Shown in pieces: positions 7,288 through 15,074 of a DNA stretch of 36,119 nt. Positions within the stretch are counted from its first letter, which is position 1; each line of letters opens with the position of its first letter. The notes beneath the pieces were generated by a model. The model ran no database searches. It saw only the letters and a list, made by a program, of their open reading frames with translations, and was not told the origin of the DNA. The DNA lies in contig JAZUKE010000013.1 in the NCBI GenBank assembly GCA_045643125.1, positions 1 to 36,119 of the forward strand. Direction: 5' to 3'. The stretch is from UBA1206 sp045643125 (GTDB lineage: Bacteria > Bacillota > Clostridia > Oscillospirales > CAG-382). The position numbers and the translations under genes are program-made.

Positions 7288-7316
7288 TTGCAGAAAACTT
7301 CCGTGAAACGTAAAAT
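7288..7316 (+). promoter_or_regulatory. Promoter of the BceAB-RS-type operon
   Basis: -35 TTGCAG (7288-7293), 17-bp spacer, -10 TAAAAT (7311-7316). The -35 is imperfect, as expected for an activated promoter. GGAGG at 7333-7337 serves the first gene. Confidence 0.65.
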
Positions 7317-7343
7317 AAGCATACAAAATAACGGAGGTTAATT

Positions 7344-8108
7344 ATGACAATACTTGACGTAAAACATCTGAAAAAAACATATACGGGCAGGCTTGCTCTT
7401 ACCGAAGTACAGGCGTTGAAGGACGTGACTTTTTCCGTCGAAGCAGGCGAATACGTCGGCATTTTGGGCGAATCCGGCTCCGGTAAAACCACTCTGCTCA
7501 ATATCCTCGCGTCGCTTGACAAGCCCACACGCGGAAAAGTGACACTTGACGGAAAAGATATTTCAGAGCTGCGCGACAGCGAGCTTGCGCTTTTCAGGCG
7601 AAAAAATCTCGGCTTTGTTTTTCAGGAGTTCAATCTGCTCGACACCTTCACACTTCGTGACAACATCTATCTGCCGCTCGTCCTTGAAGGCAAAAACATA
7701 AAAGATATCCGTTCCAAAGCGCTCCCCATAACCGATGCCATCGGCATTTCGGAGATTCTTGACAAATATCCGTACGAGGTTTCCGGCGGACAGAAGCAGC
7801 GCGCCGCAGTTGCCCGTGCGCTGATAACGTCCCCGAAGCTGATACTCGCCGACGAGCCTACCGGCGCACTTGATTCTGCGTCTTCTTCCGAGCTTCTCCG
7901 CGTTTTCGGAGATATCAACAAAAACGGTCAGACGATTCTGATGGTGACACATTCCGTGGATGCCGCGTCGCACGCAAACCGCGTACTTTTCATCCGTGAC
8001 GGAATGATATTCCACCAGATATACCGCGGAAACGCAAGCAACGAACAGTTATACAAAAAGATATCCGACACACTCACCCTGCTCAAAAACGGAGGTGGGC
8101 TGCAATGA
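7344..8108 (+). CDS. ABC transporter ATP-binding protein, BceA type
   Basis: A 254-residue ATPase of the MacB/LolD/BceA family that powers an FtsX-type permease. Walker A GESGSGKTT is at 42-50, the Q-loop at Q94, the signature VSGGQ at 146-150, Walker B LILADE ending at D170-E171, and the H-loop at H203. Everything needed for ATP hydrolysis is present. The stop overlaps the permease start by 4 nt, and a response regulator and an intramembrane-sensing kinase follow. In Firmicutes this combination detects and removes cell-wall-active peptides such as bacitracin or lantibiotics from their lipid targets. Substrate specificity cannot be read from the ATPase. The ATG is well set by GGAGG six bases upstream. 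Confidence 0.92.
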   Translation: MTILDVKHLKKTYTGRLALTEVQALKDVTFSVEAGEYVGILGESGSGKTTLLNILASLDKPTRGKVTLDGKDISELRDSELALFRRKNLGFVFQEFNLLDTFTLRDNIYLPLVLEGKNIKDIRSKALPITDAIGISEILDKYPYEVSGGQKQRAAVARALITSPKLILADEPTGALDSASSSELLRVFGDINKNGQTILMVTHSVDAASHANRVLFIRDGMIFHQIYRGNASNEQLYKKISDTLTLLKNGGGLQ

Positions 8109-10147
8109 AGATATCTCTCTGCCGCAAAATGGCTTTCGGCAACATCGGTAAGAATTACCGTTTCTTTGTTCCGCGCATACTTACCGAAACGGGGCTTCTT
8201 GCCTGCTTCTATATCATTTATACGCTTGCCTGCGACGACCGTCTTTCTTCGGTAAAGGGCGGCTCTTATCTTCCGACCTTTATGTGGATGGGAGCTGTTA
8301 TCATCGGTCTGCTGTCTTTCATTCTTTTGCTTTACACAAACAGTTGTCTTATGAAACAGAGAAAGCACGAATTCGGCTTATACAGCGTTCTCGGAATGGA
8401 GAAAAAGCATATCTGCCGTATCTTGCTCCACGAATCTCTCGCCTGCGCCGCTGCTTCCGTGTCATTGGGACTTATAAGCGGAATGGTGTTTTACAAGCTC
8501 TGCTCGCTTGCTATCTGCAAATTGCTGAAAGCGGAGATAGTCGCCGGTTTTTACTTTATTTCACCGCGTACCGTCATTCCCGCAGGAGCAATATTCATCG
8601 GGATAGACATATTCACATATATCGTCAACTGTATATCAATCGGACGGTTAAAACCGGTCGAACTGCTTTCGAGCAAATCTGCTTCCGAAAAGGAGCCGAA
8701 GGTCAAATGGCTGCTCCTTGTCCTCGGCGTTCTGACGCTCGGTGCCGGATATTATATTTCGCTTACCGTCAAAGATCCTTTGGACGCGATATTGCTTTTC
8801 TTCGCCGCGGTACTTCTTGTTATCGCAGGAACGTATTTTCTGTTTACTTCGGGCAGCATTTTTGTACTAAAATTTCTTAAAAGGAAAGACGGTTATTATT
8901 ACAAACCCGGACGTATGACCGCCGTATCGGGACTTCTCTACCGTATGAAGCAGAACGCCGTAGGGCTTGCTTCTGTCGCAATCCTTGCGACCGGCGTTCT
9001 TGTGATGATATCAACGACATTCTGCCTTTATTCAAGAACGGAAACCATACTTGACCGCAACTATCCCGAAGACCTTTACGTTCCGACGGTGTATTATGAC
9101 GATCACGGATTTCCCGCAGATATCCCCGATTCTTTTATATGCGATACTGTTGATATCTGCGCGTCCCGATATGATCTGGATGTCAAAAACACCGTTTTGC
9201 AGAAATATTTTGAAGTGTCTTTCATTCACAGAAACGGAAAACTGATTTCCGAACGCGATTTTTCGATCCCCGAAAACGACTATGCCGATCTTTGCAATAT
9301 CACGTTCATTACCGAGGAAATGTATGTAAGCCTCGGCGGATCTCCGTTGGGGCTTCGTAAAAACGAAGTCGCGGTGTGTCCGTACAATATCAACGCTTCT
9401 TTCGGTGACAGCACGTTTGAACTGTTCGGAAACACATATAGAGTTACCGAAACGCTTACGCATTTTCCGATCCATTCCGTTCTTATCTCGGTCAACTGCT
9501 TCGGAATGGTTGTTGCGGATGACGACGTTTTTGATGATATCTATAACGGTCAGAAAGCGGCGTACGGTGATAATGCGTCACTTTTGCAGCGCAGCTTCTG
9601 CATTTCATTTACCGACAGAAGCAAAACACTCAAAGTCGGAGATGCGTTTTTAACCGATCTGAGACGTGAATTGTTTGAATATATGAGAGAAAATTCAGAA
9701 GGCGGGTTTTCGTATTATGACTTGAAATCATATTGGGAAACGCGGGACAATCTTTACGGAATGTACGGTACCCTGCTGTTTCTCGGCATCCTTCTCGGGA
9801 TCGTCTGCCTTTTTGCGACCGTGCTGATTATCTATTACAAACAGATATCCGAGGGCTATGAGGACAGACAGCGGTATCAGATAATGCAGAAGATCGGTAT
9901 GACAGACCGCGAAGTAAAGAAAACGATACGTTCGCAGATTATGCTCGTATTCTTCCTTCCGCTTGTCACCGCCGGAATACACATCGCGTTTGCTTATCCG
10001 ATACTGACGAAGCTGCTGGAAGTCCTCCTGCTTGACGATAAGTGGCTGTTTGCAAAATGGTGCGTCATCGTCTATATCGCTTTTGCGCTCGTTTATGTTC
10101 TTATTTACAAACTGACCGCAAAAACCTATTATAAGATCGTTTATTGA
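8105..10147 (+). CDS. FtsX-type ABC permease, BceB type
   Basis: A 680-residue membrane protein of the peptide-resistance transporter group. It has an N-terminal helix, blocks of membrane helices, and one large extracytoplasmic domain of about 200 residues, from the segment after YSRTE (about residue 310) to near DNLYGMYG (about 550), then three more C-terminal helices. This layout, with the single large loop between helices 7 and 8, is typical of BceB proteins. In that family the loop takes part in recognising the antimicrobial peptide or its lipid-bound complex. BceB proteins also carry the stimulus to the paired histidine kinase. The sequence overlaps the ATPase gene by 4 nt. A GC-rich hairpin separates it from the regulator gene. 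Confidence 0.9.
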   Translation: MKISLCRKMAFGNIGKNYRFFVPRILTETGLLACFYIIYTLACDDRLSSVKGGSYLPTFMWMGAVIIGLLSFILLLYTNSCLMKQRKHEFGLYSVLGMEKKHICRILLHESLACAAASVSLGLISGMVFYKLCSLAICKLLKAEIVAGFYFISPRTVIPAGAIFIGIDIFTYIVNCISIGRLKPVELLSSKSASEKEPKVKWLLLVLGVLTLGAGYYISLTVKDPLDAILLFFAAVLLVIAGTYFLFTSGSIFVLKFLKRKDGYYYKPGRMTAVSGLLYRMKQNAVGLASVAILATGVLVMISTTFCLYSRTETILDRNYPEDLYVPTVYYDDHGFPADIPDSFICDTVDICASRYDLDVKNTVLQKYFEVSFIHRNGKLISERDFSIPENDYADLCNITFITEEMYVSLGGSPLGLRKNEVAVCPYNINASFGDSTFELFGNTYRVTETLTHFPIHSVLISVNCFGMVVADDDVFDDIYNGQKAAYGDNASLLQRSFCISFTDRSKTLKVGDAFLTDLRRELFEYMRENSEGGFSYYDLKSYWETRDNLYGMYGTLLFLGILLGIVCLFATVLIIYYKQISEGYEDRQRYQIMQKIGMTDREVKKTIRSQIMLVFFLPLVTAGIHIAFAYPILTKLLEVLLLDDKWLFAKWCVIVYIAFALVYVLIYKLTAKTYYKIVY

Positions 10148-10157
10148 ATATGTCCGA

Positions 10158-10193
10158 CCGTCCGTTTTAACGCGGACGGCTTCGGTGTTTTTT
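10158..10193 (+). terminator. Hairpin between permease and regulator genes (possible attenuator)
   Basis: A 7-bp GC-rich stem (10158-10164 with 10173-10179) followed, after 8 nt, by a six-T run at 10188-10193. The gap between stem and T run makes full termination doubtful; it could lower expression of the downstream regulator genes or block mRNA decay. Confidence 0.45.
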
Positions 10194-10205
10194 CGGAGGA
10201 AATGT

Positions 10206-10877
10206 ATGTACCGTATTTATATCGTCGAAGACGATACTTCTCTCGGCGAAGCAATGAAAAAGCAGCTTTCGGCTTACGGGTACGAAATTATGCTTGCCGA
10301 AGATTTTACCGACATCTCAGGTGAGTTTACAAAATATTCGCCTCAGCTCGTAATACTCGATATTATGCTGCCGTTTTATACGGGGTACTATTGGTGCGCC
10401 GAGATACGCAAATTCTCATCGGTTCCCGTTCTGTTTCTTTCTTCCGCTTCCGATGATATGAATATCGTAACGGCAATAAATATGGGCGGAGACGATTTCA
10501 TCGCCAAACCCGTATACCCGATGGTGCTTGCGGCAAAGGTGCAGGCACTGCTCCGACGTACTTACGAAATCGGCGAAAGCGCTCCCGTACTTTCCTGCCG
10601 GGGCGCGATCCTTAACCTGAATGACGCTTCCCTTTCTTTCGGTGAAAAACGTATCGAGCTTACGAAAAACGAGTTCCGCATTCTGCAGGTGCTTTTTGAA
10701 AACAAAGGGAAAATCGTGAACCGCGACACTCTTATGACAAAGCTGTGGCAGAATGATATTTACGTCGAGGAAAACACCTTGACCGTAAACGTGGCAAGAC
10801 TTCGCAAAAAGTTGGAGGATGCCGGACTTTCCGAGCTTATTATAACCAAGCCCGGTGTCGGGTATATGGCAGAATGA
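10206..10877 (+). CDS. OmpR-family response regulator, BceR type
   Basis: A 223-residue two-domain regulator. The receiver domain has the acidic pair E8/D9/D10, phosphoacceptor D52 in LVILDIMLP, a switch Ser near 79-80 and K101 in AKP. The C-terminal winged-helix domain (about 125-223) has the family pattern ELTKNEFRILQVLFENKGK, then ENTLTVNVARLRKKLE and GVGYMAE. An in-frame GTG seven codons upstream would place the GGAGG inside the coding region, whereas the ATG at 10206 has GGAGG six bases before it, so the ATG is chosen. It overlaps the kinase gene by 4 nt. It probably activates the transporter promoter when the transporter senses its peptide, and the ATGTCAC repeats at 7251-7278 are its candidate target. 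Confidence 0.92.
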   Translation: MYRIYIVEDDTSLGEAMKKQLSAYGYEIMLAEDFTDISGEFTKYSPQLVILDIMLPFYTGYYWCAEIRKFSSVPVLFLSSASDDMNIVTAINMGGDDFIAKPVYPMVLAAKVQALLRRTYEIGESAPVLSCRGAILNLNDASLSFGEKRIELTKNEFRILQVLFENKGKIVNRDTLMTKLWQNDIYVEENTLTVNVARLRKKLEDAGLSELIITKPGVGYMAE

Positions 10878-11860
10878 AACGTAAAGCAAGAGTTTTTTCG
10901 GATACGCTTAAAAAGTTTGTCTTACCGTTTGCAGTCCTCATCATCTGCTTTGCTTCTTCGGGAGCCGTGTTTTATCTTTACGGACTGCTTATCGAGCCGT
11001 TTTTCTATGCGGCGGCGATAGTTGTGTTTATAATGATCGTATTCTTTTTCATATTTTTTGAAAAAGAACTGAAAAAAGCAAAAAAGCGTGAACAAATGAT
11101 AAGCGAAGCATTGATGCCGGCTCCTCTTCCGATCTCCGATACGCTTTCGGAAGAAGACTATCAAACGGCGATAATAAAACTTCGGAATGAAATAACCAAA
11201 CTGCGGAATGAATTTACCGAATCAAGGCAGGATGACGTTGATTATTATACGACTTGGGTGCATCAGATAAAAACTCCCATTGCCGCTATGCGTATGGAGC
11301 TTGGCGAAAGCGAATACGAAAGCTCGGTTTCTCTCGAAGCGGAGCTTTTTCGTATCGAACAGTATGTCGATATGGTACTCACCTATATACGGCTTGGCGG
11401 CGACTGCAATGACCTCGTTATAAAGGAATACGCACTCGATGAGCTTATCCGCGAAACCATCCGAAAATTTGCTCCGCAGTTCGTTGCAAAAAAGCTGAGT
11501 CTGTCATACGACGGATGCGATCATACCGTCGTAACGGACAAAAAATGGTTTATTTGTATTCTGGAACAGATAATTTCAAATGCCGTCAAATATACCCAAA
11601 CGGGCGGAATAACGATAAAAGCCGAAAACAATGTTCTTTCCGTATCCGATACCGGGATCGGGATATCTCCGGAGGATATCGCGCGCATTTTTGAAAAAGG
11701 CTATACCGGCGAAAACGGACGGTATGAAAAGCGTTCGAGCGGGCTCGGTCTGTATCTCTGTAAAAAAAGCGCAGATTTGCTGAATATACCTGTTTCAGTT
11801 GAAAGCACCGTCGGCAAAGGCAGCACCTTTTCACTCGATCTTAAGAACAAAATATTATAA
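10874..11860 (+). CDS. Intramembrane-sensing histidine kinase, BceS type
   Basis: A 328-residue sensor kinase. Two membrane helices (about 15-39 and 42-63) are joined by only a few residues, so there is no real extracellular sensor. That is the mark of BceS-type kinases, which are controlled by their ABC transporter. A coiled region follows, then the phosphoacceptor H130 in WVHQIKTPI, the N box ISNAVKYT, the G1 box DTGIGI, the F box IFEKGYTGENGR and the G2 box SSGLGLYLCKK, giving a complete ATP-binding domain. It shares a 4-nt overlap with the regulator gene and is the last gene of the operon. No clear hairpin terminator follows, so some transcripts may run into the CNNM genes. Confidence 0.92.
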   Translation: MKRKARVFSDTLKKFVLPFAVLIICFASSGAVFYLYGLLIEPFFYAAAIVVFIMIVFFFIFFEKELKKAKKREQMISEALMPAPLPISDTLSEEDYQTAIIKLRNEITKLRNEFTESRQDDVDYYTTWVHQIKTPIAAMRMELGESEYESSVSLEAELFRIEQYVDMVLTYIRLGGDCNDLVIKEYALDELIRETIRKFAPQFVAKKLSLSYDGCDHTVVTDKKWFICILEQIISNAVKYTQTGGITIKAENNVLSVSDTGIGISPEDIARIFEKGYTGENGRYEKRSSGLGLYLCKKSADLLNIPVSVESTVGKGSTFSLDLKNKIL

Positions 11861-11883
11861 AATCAACTTTTTTTCCGTTATCC

Positions 11884-11912
11884 TATTGCATTTTTTGTCA
11901 AAGTATGCAATA
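11884..11912 (+). promoter_or_regulatory. Inverted repeat at the CNNM-gene promoter region
   Basis: TATTGCAT at 11884-11891 and ATGCAATA at 11905-11912 form an 8-bp inverted repeat with a 13-nt spacer. It covers a plausible promoter (TTGCAT at 11887, AATAAT near 11909) just ahead of the start codon. It could be an operator for a dimeric repressor. Confidence 0.4.
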
Positions 11913-11932
11913 ATGTAGTAAAAGGAGTGATT

Positions 11933-12949
11933 TTGTCTTTGGACGACAGTATACCGCGAAGTATTATTCTTGTTTTACTTCTCTTGGCTGCGGGCTTCTT
12001 CGCAGCAGCCGAAACATCATTTTCATATTGCAACGCCGTAAGGATGCGGCTTCTTGCCGAAGACGGCAGCAAAAAAGCCGCCCGCGTCGTAATGCTTCTT
12101 GATTCATACGAACGCACGGTGGTAACTTTACTTATCGCAATCAACATCATCCACGTCATCGCGTCTTCTCTCGCTACGGTTATGGCTGTAAAGCTTATGG
12201 GCGATATCGGCTCCGTTGTTGCGACGGTCGTCGTTACGATTGCCGTTTTCCTCATTTCCGAGACCATACCCAAAAACATCGCGCGTGTGAACGCCGATTC
12301 GCTGTCGCTTGCCATTTCTCTGCCGATAGTGTGGTTTTTCCATCTGTTCAAACCTCTTTCGGTATTTTTCCTTTCTCTCGGCAACTTTGCCAAGAAAGTT
12401 ATGAAGATCGAAAGCGAGCCTGCGATAACCGAAGACGAATTTGCGTCTATCGTCGAAGACGTCGAGGATGAAGGGCTGATCGAGCCGGAAGAAACGGAGA
12501 TCATCAAATCCGCCGTTGAATTCGGCGATATCAAAGCATCTGATATTATGCTTCCGCGTGAGAAGATCTCGGCGCTGCCGATAAACTCAACGCCCGATGC
12601 GATAAAGAAAACTCTTATTGAAGAAAAATACTCACGTTTTCCTGTATATGACGGGAATATCGACCACATCGTCGGTATAATACAATCCACGTCGTGTCTG
12701 TGGAATTTCGTGAAAGATCAGAATTTCAGACTCAAGGACCTGCTCACAAAACCGTATTATGTTCTTCCCGAAACGCTTGTAAAAGACGTATTCGAGGGAA
12801 TGGGCAGAAAGCGCACGCACGTTGCCATCGTCCGCAATGCGGAAGGCAGAAACGTGGGACTTCTTACTATGGAAGACATACTCGAAGAGATCGTCGGCGA
12901 AATATATGACGAAGACGACGAGACTTCTTCCGAAGGAGGCGCTGTATGA
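11933..12949 (+). CDS. CNNM/CorC-type membrane protein with CBS pair, lacking the CorC domain
   Basis: A 338-residue member of the HlyC/CorC (CNNM) family: an N-terminal DUF21 membrane domain (about 1-145, several helices, AAETSFSYCNAVRMR, a conserved SETIPKNIA motif), a short linker with EFASIVEDVEDEGLIE, and two CBS modules (about 195-325) ending MEDILEEIVGEIYDEDDE. Family members are linked to magnesium, cobalt or sodium transport. The protein ends right after the CBS pair and has no C-terminal CorC_HlyC domain, unlike its downstream paralog. The upstream GTG at 11927 overlaps the Shine-Dalgarno AAAGGAG, so the TTG at 11933 (5 nt spacing) is the more likely start. Its stop overlaps the next ATG by 4 nt, which suggests coupled translation and perhaps a mixed dimer. 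Confidence 0.85.
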   Translation: MSLDDSIPRSIILVLLLLAAGFFAAAETSFSYCNAVRMRLLAEDGSKKAARVVMLLDSYERTVVTLLIAINIIHVIASSLATVMAVKLMGDIGSVVATVVVTIAVFLISETIPKNIARVNADSLSLAISLPIVWFFHLFKPLSVFFLSLGNFAKKVMKIESEPAITEDEFASIVEDVEDEGLIEPEETEIIKSAVEFGDIKASDIMLPREKISALPINSTPDAIKKTLIEEKYSRFPVYDGNIDHIVGIIQSTSCLWNFVKDQNFRLKDLLTKPYYVLPETLVKDVFEGMGRKRTHVAIVRNAEGRNVGLLTMEDILEEIVGEIYDEDDETSSEGGAV

Positions 12950-14241
12950 CAGATATAATCACGGGAATTCTCATCGTTCTTTTTGTCATTCTTTCCGCTT
13001 TCTTCTCGTCTGCCGAGATAACCTACGCAAAGGCAAGCGCGATAAGAATAAGAAAGCTTGCGGAAGAAGGCGACAAGACCGCCAAAAAAGAGCAGTTCAT
13101 AAATGAAAATTATACACGTTCCCTTTCAACCGTTCTTATCGGCAACAACCTTGTCAACGTTGCGGCGTCCTCTGCCGCTACCGTGCTTTGTGTCAGATAT
13201 TTTTCGGCGCGTCTCGGCGAAGGCGGCGCTTCAACAGTCGCTTCCGTTGCCGTAACGCTGATACTGCTCATTTTCGGCGAAACGCTGCCAAAGATAATCG
13301 CGTCAGCCTCTCCGGACAAATTCGCGCGTCTTTACGCTTCCCCTATGCGGTTTTTTATGGTGCTTTTCTTCCCCGTCGTTTTTGTCGTTGACAAACTTGT
13401 GGAGAAAATGTCGCCTCTTTGGACACCGAAAGAAAAATCCCCGGCTGTGACCGCCGAGGAGCTTATTGAGATAGTGGAAGATATCGAAGACGAAGGCGGA
13501 TTCACCGAACAGGAAAGCGAGCTTATCAAATCCGCGATAGACATAACCGACACCACCGCTATGGATATCCTCGTTCCGCGTGTCGATATGTTCGCAATAG
13601 ATATCGACGACTTTGACGAAAGCAAGATAACGAAAGAGTTTTATAAGTTTTCGAGGATCCCCGTTTATAAAGAAACCATCGACAACATAATCGGCATCCT
13701 CCCCGTAAAACGTCTGCTCCGCGAGCTTGCGCAAGGCAACAAAGTCGATATAGGCGACATACTTATCCAACCCGTTTTCGTTCACAAGACGAAGACCGTT
13801 TCATCCATTATGGATGAATTCCGCAAAGACCGTCAGCAGATGGCGATAGTTGTCGATGAATTCGGCGGCACTCTCGGACTTCTCACCACGGAAGACATAA
13901 TCGAAGAGATCGTCGGCGATATTTACGACGAGCGCGACGAGGTCGAAGAAGACGATATCCGTGAAGTCGGCGAAAACGTATTTGAAGTTGACGGAAGCAC
14001 GAACATTTATGACCTGTTCGAGCGTCTTGACTGGGAGCCTCACGAATTCGAGACCGAATATACGACAGTCGGCGGTTGGGTGACCGAAATGCTCGACAAA
14101 TTCCCGTCTGTCGGCGATTCGTTCGAGTATATGCGTATCAGAGTCACCGTACTGAAAGCCGCGTCTATGCGCGTTGAGACCGTCTCGGTCGAATATACGC
14201 CTCCCGAAGAAGAAACGGAAGACGAAGAAACAACCGAATAA
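12946..14241 (+). CDS. CNNM/CorC-type ion transporter (DUF21, CBS pair, CorC_HlyC)
   Basis: A 431-residue full-length member of the same family as the gene before it. It has a DUF21 membrane domain (about 1-150, with SSAEITYAKASAIRIRKL and GETLPKIIAS), the acidic linker ELIEIVEDIEDEGGFTEQE, a CBS pair (about 205-330, DILVPRVDMFAID through LLTTEDIIEEIVGDIYDE), and a C-terminal CorC_HlyC domain (about 345-415) with FEVDGSTNIYDL and YTTVGGWV. It ends in a Glu/Thr-rich tail. The CBS pair probably binds adenine nucleotide and magnesium and gates the membrane part. Together with the shorter upstream paralog it forms a two-gene unit closed by a terminator. Older databases call such proteins hemolysins, which is misleading. 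Confidence 0.9.
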   Translation: MTDIITGILIVLFVILSAFFSSAEITYAKASAIRIRKLAEEGDKTAKKEQFINENYTRSLSTVLIGNNLVNVAASSAATVLCVRYFSARLGEGGASTVASVAVTLILLIFGETLPKIIASASPDKFARLYASPMRFFMVLFFPVVFVVDKLVEKMSPLWTPKEKSPAVTAEELIEIVEDIEDEGGFTEQESELIKSAIDITDTTAMDILVPRVDMFAIDIDDFDESKITKEFYKFSRIPVYKETIDNIIGILPVKRLLRELAQGNKVDIGDILIQPVFVHKTKTVSSIMDEFRKDRQQMAIVVDEFGGTLGLLTTEDIIEEIVGDIYDERDEVEEDDIREVGENVFEVDGSTNIYDLFERLDWEPHEFETEYTTVGGWVTEMLDKFPSVGDSFEYMRIRVTVLKAASMRVETVSVEYTPPEEETEDEETTE

Positions 14242-14250
14242 AAAGATATC

Positions 14251-14290
14251 AGCCGATAAACCGTTTTTTGCGGAATATCGGCTTTCTTTT
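14251..14290. terminator. Bidirectional terminator between convergent genes
   Basis: AGCCGATA (14251-14258) pairs with TATCGGCT (14276-14283). Plus-strand RNA then reads TTCTTTTCTT, and minus-strand RNA ends in a T-rich GATATCTTTTT. It sits between the stop codons at 14241 and 14292. Confidence 0.75.
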
Positions 14291-14291
14291 C

Positions 14292-14987
14292 TTATTCTTC
14301 TTCGAGCTTGGATTTTCTCATATATATCTTATTGATGATATCATCGGCAAGCGAATCGTTGTGAGTGGGATAGAAATGTTCCTCTCCATCCTCTTCTGCA
14401 AGAGAAAAACCGCTGTATGAAACATTGTAATTCTTTTTGGCGTAAGTCTTTTCGACCGAAGCGTCTTTAAGAGTAAGAGACTCCAAATTTTCATAAGGAA
14501 GCGCCAGAAAATCCGTTTGCTGATTCTTTTCGTCGATAAGCGAAAAACGCTTTGTCATAATATAAAGCTTTTTCGAGCAGACGACGAAGCAGGAAGCGGA
14601 ATAGATATCCGTTCTGAATGAGCCGTCAAGTCCCTTTTTGAACTCCGTTACGTCGTCGCCTTCGTAAACGTAGCTCTCGCCGATGTAGGTATCGAGTATT
14701 CGCGGCGTGCGCTCAAGAGATGTGATTTCCTCTTTCGCTTCGTTTTCGAGTCCCGCAATGAATGTGGCAGCCGAGCCGTCTATCTCTTTGTCCTTGACGG
14801 ACGAGACGAAATAGAAGATCGCCATCAGCAGACCTACCACCATTACGACGGTGAACATATTGATTATCCACTGATACCAAAGTATTTCAAAATAATAGAA
14901 CACGAAGCCGACCACGGCAAGTATGATGCCTATTATAAGCGGCTTTTTGCTTTTGTGAAAATAGGAATAATTTGTTTTGTACTGCAT
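14292..14987 (-). CDS. Hypothetical membrane protein with two N-terminal helices
   Basis: A 231-residue protein of unknown function. Two hydrophobic segments lie close together (about 17-36 and 41-66), followed by a cytoplasmic domain of about 160 residues that mixes beta-rich and charged stretches (RILDTYIGESYVYEG, CFVVCSKKLYIMTKRFSLI, ENLESLTLKD). The soluble part resembles PH-like or YcxB-type domains, but I cannot assign a family. A GTG 14 codons upstream falls within the -10 region of a strong promoter, so it cannot be translated from that transcript; the ATG at 14985-14987 is used instead. It is a single-gene transcript between its promoter and the shared terminator. Confidence 0.75.
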   Translation of the reverse strand: MQYKTNYSYFHKSKKPLIIGIILAVVGFVFYYFEILWYQWIINMFTVVMVVGLLMAIFYFVSSVKDKEIDGSAATFIAGLENEAKEEITSLERTPRILDTYIGESYVYEGDDVTEFKKGLDGSFRTDIYSASCFVVCSKKLYIMTKRFSLIDEKNQQTDFLALPYENLESLTLKDASVEKTYAKKNYNVSYSGFSLAEEDGEEHFYPTHNDSLADDIINKIYMRKSKLEEE

Positions 14988-15020
14988 AGTAAACCATCTC
15001 ACTTTCTGAATTGTAAAGTA

Positions 15021-15048
15021 ATTATACACGAAAATAAAATTTTGTCAA
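15021..15048 (-). promoter_or_regulatory. Promoter of the lone membrane-protein gene
   Basis: Minus strand: -35 TTGACA (15043-15048), 16-bp spacer, -10 TATAAT (15021-15026). Both boxes match consensus. It fixes the start of the following gene at 14987. Confidence 0.75.
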
Positions 15049-15074
15049 TAACTTATCGGTTGATTTCCGAAAAG

